DNA from: Bromus sterilis
Taxonomy: Eukaryota > Streptophyta > Magnoliopsida > Poales > Poaceae
DNA: 64,000 nt
Direction of reading: 5' to 3'
NCBI GenBank assembly: GCA_950022295.1
Contig: OX465598.1
Span: forward strand, 304,184,001-304,248,000
Below, piece after piece: positions 56,974 to 64,000 of this stretch; the stretch's first letter is position 1; every line of letters begins with the position of its first letter. The notes below the pieces were generated by a model that was given only the letters and a program-made list of their open reading frames with translations, was not told the origin of the DNA and searched no databases. Position numbers and translations under genes: made by a program.

Positions 56974-57429
56974 CCTGCATGATAATAATCAACAATCAGA
57001 ACAGTTTGAAGGATGGATTCAAGGATAACAAGACATGATGAAGGCGGAAAGGATTATAATGCGAAGGCAATGATCCACAGAAACTTGGAACAAATCCGAC
57101 AGCATAACGGCTACACCGGGATGGAAAATGAAACAACCTTGAGGAGATTGGACAGAACTTCCTCAAGGAACTCACAACACGGAGACTCTGGACGACCACA
57201 ACAATCCTACGGCTAAAAGGAAGCACTCAACGAGATGTTCTAGTCAGACATAGATGAGCCTAGTCCTATCATCCCGTAGAAAAGATAAGGTGACCCAGAA
57301 CTCAGATCGATGAGGGTAAGGAGAAAAAAGGAAGCCTTACGTTGTTCCCTTATACCCAGAGTAACTATATAATTATAGAGTGCTAGACTCGACTTCGACC
57401 AAGGGTTGATTAATCCTACAGACAGTCCT
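56974..57429 (-). mobile_element. 5' leader of the complete Gypsy element
   Basis: About 455 bases between primer site and gag start, homologous to the leaders at 15925 and 34155. No gene seen. Confidence 0.8.
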
Positions 57430-57441
57430 GCTCTGATACCA
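57430..57441 (-). other. Primer binding site, initiator tRNA-Met type
   Basis: Minus-strand TGGTATCAGAGC, 4 bases after the 5' LTR. Confidence 0.92.
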
Positions 57442-57445
57442 AGTC

Positions 57446-60400
57446 TGTCGGGACCCGGGGTTAGCGTATGTAATTCTAGTCACGATACAATCACATGGAG
57501 AGCCGAGAACTGTACCCACTTGTCTAAGCAGACAAGGCCAAGCACAGAACGTTCTCGGTAAGCATCAAACGTGAGGGGCATCCCATACAGGCCGGATGAT
57601 CAACTGAGATGGGTCCTCATCGTCCGCTCACAAGTCTAAATGCTTATGGGTGGTGAATCCCATACTCATATACAAGTCGCCTCAACCATGTTATCGATTG
57701 AATCCTAACTCTTACATAGACTTACTCCAGCCCGATCACTTAGTCGGGATCTAGGGCGGGCTCGATCATACAACAAAGTGTGCATGTGACAGAGTCACGA
57801 GCAATCGCATCGCGATGCCCCAAGCTGCGCACATCTAAGGGCCACTTGGTGTATAAAAGACCGCCAGCCAGATCACAACTAAGGTCTCGAAAACCCATAC
57901 TAAGACATGCATGTTATAAACATACACGCAGCACACATGCCTAGTATGAACAGCAGGTATCATCACATAACTCTACAAAGTACTCTTTATTGATATACAC
58001 ATAGAGCATACAAAGATCACATGTCTGTGATCACATTACAACATACAACGGAAGCAAATTAGGTCTGAGTATAGACAAGATTAACAAATGGCATAGAGAA
58101 GCCTTGTACAACAAACATGCCCTTCCACGAGGGACCAGACTGCTGTTTGGGACTATGCTAACTTAGTCAACGTCGAGCTTCACGAAGGTGACTCCATCGG
58201 GGTCCGGGTTCTCATCTAAAACATAGAATAAGCAAAGGTGAGTACAAAGTCGTACTTAGCAAGACTTACATCAGAACTACACTACTCATGCTCAAGTATC
58301 AAGATAAAGGAGGTGGGGTTCAACATGCAGAAGTGCCAGCTTTGACTTGGCTAGTCCTGTGCTACGAGTACCAGACTTGAGGTAAGAAGCGTACCCGAGT
58401 CCACTACATCTCCAACCAATACACCACTATGGTTACTTCCTCGACTTCCCCACGAAGAAGCACACCATAGCACTCACGCTTATCTTGCGAGTTTTATAAG
58501 TATCCATTTAAGTTATCTATGATCAAGTAGAGGTTTCCAAGTAGTCCATAACCGCGGACACGGCTATTCGAATAGTTCATTAACCCTGCAGGGGTGAACA
58601 TCTTCACACGCGTGTCATCACTTATCGCCTCGTTCTTGTCACCCTTCAAGCGGGTGTCGGACGTGGATGAAACCAAGGCACTACCCTCACATCACCTTCT
58701 CTAATCTAGGAGACGACTACCTGAGTTTGTCACCGCTCGAGAGTCCGTCCGGTTCCACGAAATGGACTCAAATAATGTAATGGACCGAGACGCCACCTTT
58801 GACAAATGGTTTCACTGCCTCACAGGTCCACCCACATATCTATACATAAATCAAATGGAAAGCCCGAATCTAGTGTGACTCCTGGACTGGATCGGGTACG
58901 TAAAGAGGCCAAACGGGGCTCCCATCAAACCCTACATATGGTCATACTCTTTGTCTTGGATCACAAAACAGGAACTCGGGGCCTAGGGCAGTGTTCAACG
59001 AGACAACCCACTGTGTACTCCTACACAGCCTCTCATCGTTCACCTTTGTTTAGGGTGGATTCACCAACACGTTAACATCAGCACCACTGTGTTCATTCCA
59101 TCCCGACTCACAAACATAACATCCTCATTGTATCACTAAGCAGCAAAAGCAGTAACAGTTGCAGGGGCCACATGCTCATCATTCAACTCCTAAATCTGCT
59201 AGGATTGTGGTTTGCTTAATACGGTGACAAAATGATAGGTCATGCATCGGAATGGGTTCAACTATGCGAAAGAACGTGTCTTGATGATCTCCTAAACATG
59301 CATAAGCGAGACTGAGAGAGAAGTAGGATTTTATAGACATGATCAATGGGGTTTGCTTGCCTTGCTGACGATACACGGGTCTTAAGGGTGGTCTTCTTCT
59401 TCGGGGGTGATCTCCGTCTCGGAGCGTCTGTCATCGGAGGCAATCATCAACAAGGGGGGACAACTCCGAAAGTAAAATGCACATACACATGATAAGGTTG
59501 TCCATGATGTGAATGGTACTGGTTTGTAGCATATTCAATTTAATTGAAGTATATTGCATTTGAAATGAAAATTCAAACTTCAAATTCAAATTCAAATTAA
59601 GCCATATGCACATTTGCTACTGTTGCCCCATTTTAAAATGGTCAAACTTAAAAACCAATAACATATTCTTAATCCTTGTATTTTTATGATAATTTTTCAT
59701 ATATTATATGTTTAATTTGGACTTAATATGAATTTTCCATGAATTATTGAAGGTTGGCTATTTTTCTGGATTTTCTGTAATTATTAAAATCATTTCTAAA
59801 ATTCTGGAATTGATTTATTGCATCAGCATGATGCAATGCTGATGTCACAGGGGGGGCTGACCAGTGGGCCACCATTGTCAGTGACACAGGGGGTTAACCC
59901 CTCTCTGTTTAATTAACAGAGGGGTTTAGGGGGCCAGGGGGCCCACCTGTCATGGACTCGGGGGGGGTTAAGCTGGGTGATTAGCTCAAATGGCTAGGGC
60001 TCGCCGGAGAGATGGCCGGAGCCTCGCCGGGATTAGGCTACAAGCCACGGGGAGGGCTCGGGCTTGGACGGGGAGATGCTCCTTGCTCGCGCGCGTGTAG
60101 TTGAGTAGGCGGGGGTCAAGCTCGAGCTCCAGGGCGACGGCTAGGACAAAAGGCGCGGCGGCCGTGGACTGACCTCGCCGGAATCCCGAACCTGACCACG
60201 AGAGAGAGCAAGGGAGGGGGCGTTCGACAGTGTAGCTCACCCTAATGCAGACGCAGGTGTCGACGAAGGCGGAGGAGCTCCGTAGCTAGCGAATTCCGGC
60301 GATGGAGATCTCGGCGGCCGGCGGGAAGGCGTTGACCCTGGCGTCGCTGATGGAGCCGTTCAAGGTTGATTGAAGGTGCAGACCGTCATAGCCGTCCACG

Positions 60401-61154
60401 GCGGAGGCGTTGGACAAGTTGGTGCATCCCGTGCAGCTAAGTGGCCACGGTGGCACACGCACGACGGCGACGGGAAGCTCTCGGGCGCGGCGAGATTCGC
60501 ACAGGAGAGAAGAAGAGATGAACCTCAACTAGGGGAAGAAGAGGGCGGGGATTGTGGAGCTCTCCGTGGCGCGCGGACGGGGACAGAGGAGGCCTAGAAG
60601 GCTCGGCAGCCGCGGGCATGCTCGCCACGGCGGCGAGCTGCCTGCTCTGGCTCCGGGCGGGGAATGGGCCGGCTGGGGCTTCAGTTGGGCCAGAATGGCC
60701 AGGGGTCCCCTTTTCTATTTCTTTGCTCTTTTCTTTTTCTGTTATTCTGTTGTGCCTAGAAATAAATAGCTAGGCAATTTAGTAAAATGCACAAACATTT
60801 TTATAAATCTTAGGTGACCAGTAGAAAGTCACTTGTAGAATTTGAGCATTTTTGAAATTCAAAACATTTGAATTCCAATTCAAATAGGGGTAAACTTTAA
60901 TTTCCAGAGCACTGTTTGAAATTTAGAAAATTCCATGAGTATGGGAAAATACCCAAACCACTTTTAAAAGGATCAGCATCATTTATAGGAATTTTCCAAA
61001 TATTCAAAATATTTTTGGAAAAAGATTTTTATCTGGCTATTTAAAATAATTTCTCAGGGTTTTCTTTTCCCCATTTTGAATTTCATTTGAAATTTTTGCA
61101 TGATGCAAAGGGATCAAACAAACCCTAGCACTTACCCTAGTTGGGGTTCTGACA
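57446..61154 (-). repeat. 5' LTR of the complete Gypsy element
   Basis: Near copy of 48845-52562. AATAAA on the minus strand at 57986-57991. It lacks ~27 bp present near 52043-52075 of the other LTR and keeps ~30 bp missing there near 51108. GC-rich frames (59986-60240, 60370-60773) are not genes. Confidence 0.93.
57986..57991 (-). promoter_or_regulatory. AATAAA polyadenylation signal in 5' LTR
   Basis: TTTATT on the + strand, conserved at 49385-49390 and at 24148-24153 of the solo LTR (there on the + strand). It suggests an R region ~540 bp before the LTR 3' end. Confidence 0.5.
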
Positions 61155-61159
61155 TAGTG
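61155..61159. repeat. Target-site duplication TAGTG (right)
   Basis: Partner of 48840-48844; the LTR of the host element continues from here. Confidence 0.95.
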
Positions 61160-62528
61160 ATAATTTTAACTTGAAAGTAAAAGCAAGAAGTAAATTGAGG
61201 GTGCAAACAGTGATAGAAATATGGACCGGGGGTCCCATGATGTTCACTAGTGATGACTCTCTCCCAAAAGATGGTAAAACTGCAATGCGAGGTAAACAAA
61301 TCACAATTGGGCAATTGAAAAGATTACGGGCGAAAACCAATGCTGACTATGCTACAAAAGAAAGGAAGAGGTTCAAAAGCATGGGAGGTATGCCAAAATA
61401 ATTAGACCGAAATCCATCCACATCTACTACTAATCATCCACCTTGAGATATCTATCCAGAACATCTCGCTGGTATTAATTTGCGAGCCCCACCCAAAGTG
61501 TAAACCCAAAGCAACGGACAACTGCATTAAAACAACTTTGCGTAAAGTAAACAATCCTTGCAACCGTGGTTTCAAGCACCGTTGTTTTCCCCCTTGTGCA
61601 AACAACACATCCCCTAGACTCATGTTGCTGTCACTCAAGCTAGTTATCGGGGGGCATGAACCCACAATTAATCATAACACTCCCTCTTGGAGTCACTACC
61701 TACTACTTGGCCAAAGCAATAAACAGCAACGGAGAACATGCAAGAATTACTCAAGAAATAAAATATAAAAGAGAACCAAATATATTACTCATCACAATCT
61801 GAACACAATCTCATAATCCATCAGATCCCAGCAAACTCAGCATAGCAACAACAGGAAAATTACATATGTGCCTTAAATATTTAGGGCAGCTCACAAGGTC
61901 TAATCCATGAAGAACAAAGAGGGGAGGAGAACATCACATAGCTACTGATCATGGACCCATGGTCCAAGGTGGACTACTCACAGATCATCCGGGAAGCGTC
62001 CATGGTGGTGGAGAAGCTCCCGAAGGTCAATCCTCCCTCCGGCAGTGTGCCGGGAAGAGGTCTTCTGGTGCTCCCGATGTTGGAAGCGCGGCAGCGGCGG
62101 AACAAAAGCGAGATCGCGAAAAATGGTTCTGTCTTTGGAGGTTTCGGGGGGACAAGAATATATGGACGAAGAAGAAGCCAGGGGGCCCACCAGGGGTCCA
62201 GGCGCCCCCTGGCGCGACCCCACTCTAGGGTGCGCCGGGAGGGTGCCTGGGGCCCTGGTGGGTCCCCTACGCCCCCCCTTTAGGACTCTGGTAAGTTCCT
62301 GTACGCAGATTTTTATTGGATTTTTCTGGAATTTTTGGAGCATTTTTAATACGGGGGAAACCTGAAATAAAAAGACAGCAGAAAACAGGAACTGGCACTT
62401 GGGTGCACTGAGTTAATAGGTTAGTCCAAATATGATCAAAAGTTTATGAAAGTGTAGCAAAAGCATCACAATATCACACAAAACATGCATGGAGAAAGCA
62501 GAAATTATAGATACATTTGGGACTATCA

Positions 62529-64000
62529 ACATCCCCAAGCTTAATTCATGCTCGTCGTCAAGTAGGTAAATGATAACAAGCATAATTTATGTGATGACAT
62601 GCTACCAACCATATAAGAACTTTGTATGTAAAGTAATCAAGGCATGTAATTCAATTCAAGTCATAACAATCAAGAGTCTATATTAGCATGGAAACAAGTA
62701 ACATAAGAACATAAAGGTGCAAGATCTCTCGCTGTCCGTGACTCAAATGTCTCCAAATGGTGTTTGCGTGCAAGAAGTGGGGGATGGGAATACGAGAGAG
62801 AAAAATATTTATATGTTGAGAACTCAATCTACTTAAGTTTCACACTTAGTCTTCTTTGGAATCTTATCTTGACTCGTCCCCAGACCACTAGCCAGGTACA
62901 AGTCAATTTGATCCACTCCCTTTCGATATTTTGAGCACTAATGCAATGGATGAGCGTAAGAACGAGAGTTGACACTTAGGATGGCAAAGAGAGAGATAGA
63001 GTGGAGGAGGAAGAAAAAAAGGCGTGAAAGGCTCACATCAATGAGGACAATTATAGGCGAGAGAAATCCAAATGATAGATATGATGTGAGGAGTAGGGAT
63101 TGCCATGCAACGGATGCACATATGAGCTAGGGTAAGCTCTCCGATGGAGCTAGTGGGGGTGCATCCAACTTGCTTTCTCAAGAATACATAGAGATCCTTT
63201 GAGGAGGCTCATCATTGGAATATACATGCCAAGTTCTATAGTGTGAAGGTCCCCACATAGCTAAATGCATATGTGATTATCTCTATGGAGTACAAGGTAT
63301 AAGAGGGAGTACAAGTGTGGATCTCTCAAAAGGAATAGTAGAGTTGCCCCCTTCTCTCTTTTATTTTCTTTTTCTCTTTTTTATATTTGTTTGTATTTTT
63401 TTGGTGGCCTCAATGGCTCTTTCTATTTAACTCTCATTTGTCCTGTTTGGGATCTTTAAAATTTGTCCTCTTTGGGATCTTTTCCTCACTTAGGGGCAAC
63501 ACTTTATTTTACAAGAAGTATAGAAGATCTTTCACACTTTACAAAAGTACTCAACGTAAAGAATATGTAGCTATCATGATGTATGCAAGTGCATGCCTCT
63601 GCCAGTGTAGCAGGAACATGTATGACATGAAGATCAAGTCATGAGAAGGTGGATGTTGCATGGAAATATTTCTCGGAAAGGCTATTGAAATGCCTTGATA
63701 GGTAGGTATGGTGGCTGTTTTGAGGAAAGATATAAGGAGGTTTATGATGACAGAGCCTATCATGCCAAGGGTTTGGATGCACCAGCGAGGTGGATGCCAA
63801 CTCTCGGAGTGAGAAGTGGGAAATGCACGGTACCGAAGAGGCTAGCAAATATGAGGAGGTGGAAGTGTCAACTTTCAATACTTACATTAGTCCGAAGAAC
63901 TCACATAGTTATTATCGGTAACTCTCAATCTAATCAGGAGGTTCACAAAGAGACAAGTACCCCGAGGAGGATTGTATGGGGGTTTGGTTATCCTTGCGCA
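62529..64000 (-). mobile_element. Internal region of the second non-autonomous element (continues beyond window)
   Basis: Minus-strand counterpart of 41900-43359. It begins with a polypurine-type GAATTAAGCTTGGGGATGT (minus, 62529-62547) next to the LTR. No gene is supported; the frames at 63387-63644, 63551-63763 and 63639-63878 match non-coding parts of the first copy (for example 41960-42233). The element is cut by the window end. Confidence 0.8.

Larger units (their letters stand above)
48845..61154 (-). mobile_element. Structurally complete 12.3-kb Gypsy (chromovirus) retrotransposon
   Basis: Complete structure on the minus strand: 5' LTR 57446-61154, primer site 57430-57441, leader, gag-pol 56973-52540, polypurine tract near 52563-52577, 3' LTR 48845-52562, flanked by TAGTG duplications. 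The LTRs are 3718 and 3709 bp, very long for this group. In the first ~245 bp of the LTR pair I count 8 mismatches, so the insertion is not very recent; LTR-specific indels also exist (near 51108/59711 and 52043/60662). It inserted into the LTR of a non-autonomous element. It is the best reference copy for all other fragments of this family in the window. Confidence 0.95.
48544..62528 (-). mobile_element. 3' LTR of a second non-autonomous element, split by a complete Gypsy element
   Basis: LTR parts 48544-48839 and 61160-62528 in minus orientation, from TGATGCGCGAG to GGACTATCA (minus-strand start TGATAGTCCC). The intervening 12.3 kb is the Gypsy element plus one TAGTG duplication. Frames such as 61951-62365 are LTR sequence and recur, in mutated form, at 38001-38425 and 43580-43934. 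Confidence 0.85.

Overview
This window is repeat-dominated DNA from a large grass genome. The pooid or Triticeae-like TE content (CACTA with TTTGCCGTC subterminal repeats, 3.7-kb-LTR chromoviral Gypsy elements, a BARE/Angela-type Copia LTR, Gypsy-like non-autonomous elements with a tRNA-Asp-type primer site) suggests wheat, barley or a relative; the species itself is inference. I see no host gene, tRNA, rRNA or CRISPR array. All recognisable coding sequence belongs to transposable elements.

Layout. 1-870: three copies of a 171-bp tandem repeat, then a purine-only-like tract. 871-8957: most of a CACTA (En/Spm) DNA transposon carrying a TNP2-type transposase gene (three exons, one in-frame stop) and an apparently intact eight-exon second gene of the Ptta/En/Spm (Transposase_24) type, followed by an array of subterminal repeats. 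Its outer 3' end is cut off and its 5' end lies outside or is not recognisable. 8968-28711: a pile of fragments of one chromoviral Gypsy family. It contains a broken gag-pol, a 4.1-kb solo LTR with TTAGG target-site duplications inside an oppositely oriented LTR of the same family, and an inverted pol-pol junction that makes a large imperfect palindrome. 28712-32489: a decayed Copia 3' region and its complete LTR. 32490-45563: another copy of the Gypsy family (gag-protease and 5' LTR), whose LTR is split by a 7.1-kb non-autonomous element (37842-44989). 45564-46647: the 5' end of a further LTR element. 46648-48186: low-copy-looking DNA with a MITE-like stretch and a GC-rich broken coding remnant. 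48187-64000: a second, minus-strand copy of the non-autonomous element, interrupted by a structurally complete 12.3-kb Gypsy element (48845-61154) with TAGTG target-site duplications, two LTRs, primer site, polypurine tract and a polyprotein frame broken only by two stops.

How the parts work together. The CACTA element would use the TNP2 product as catalytic transposase and the second gene product as the binder of the subterminal repeats; in this copy the catalytic gene carries a nonsense codon. The Gypsy copies share one coding plan on the minus strand: gag with a CCHC knuckle, aspartic protease, reverse transcriptase, RNase H, integrase and a C-terminal chromodomain-like segment. The non-autonomous elements carry only a gag-like frame and would need enzymes from elsewhere.

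The most unusual signals are a ~210-bp hairpin directly upstream of the CACTA transposase start; templated filler DNA at retrotransposon breakpoints (a 23-bp inverted pol piece at 17979-18001 and an 89-bp exact duplication at 24660-24748); and a GC-rich island with gene-like features on the strand opposite gag-pol in every LTR of the Gypsy family. I found no convincing evidence for a new defence or metabolic system.
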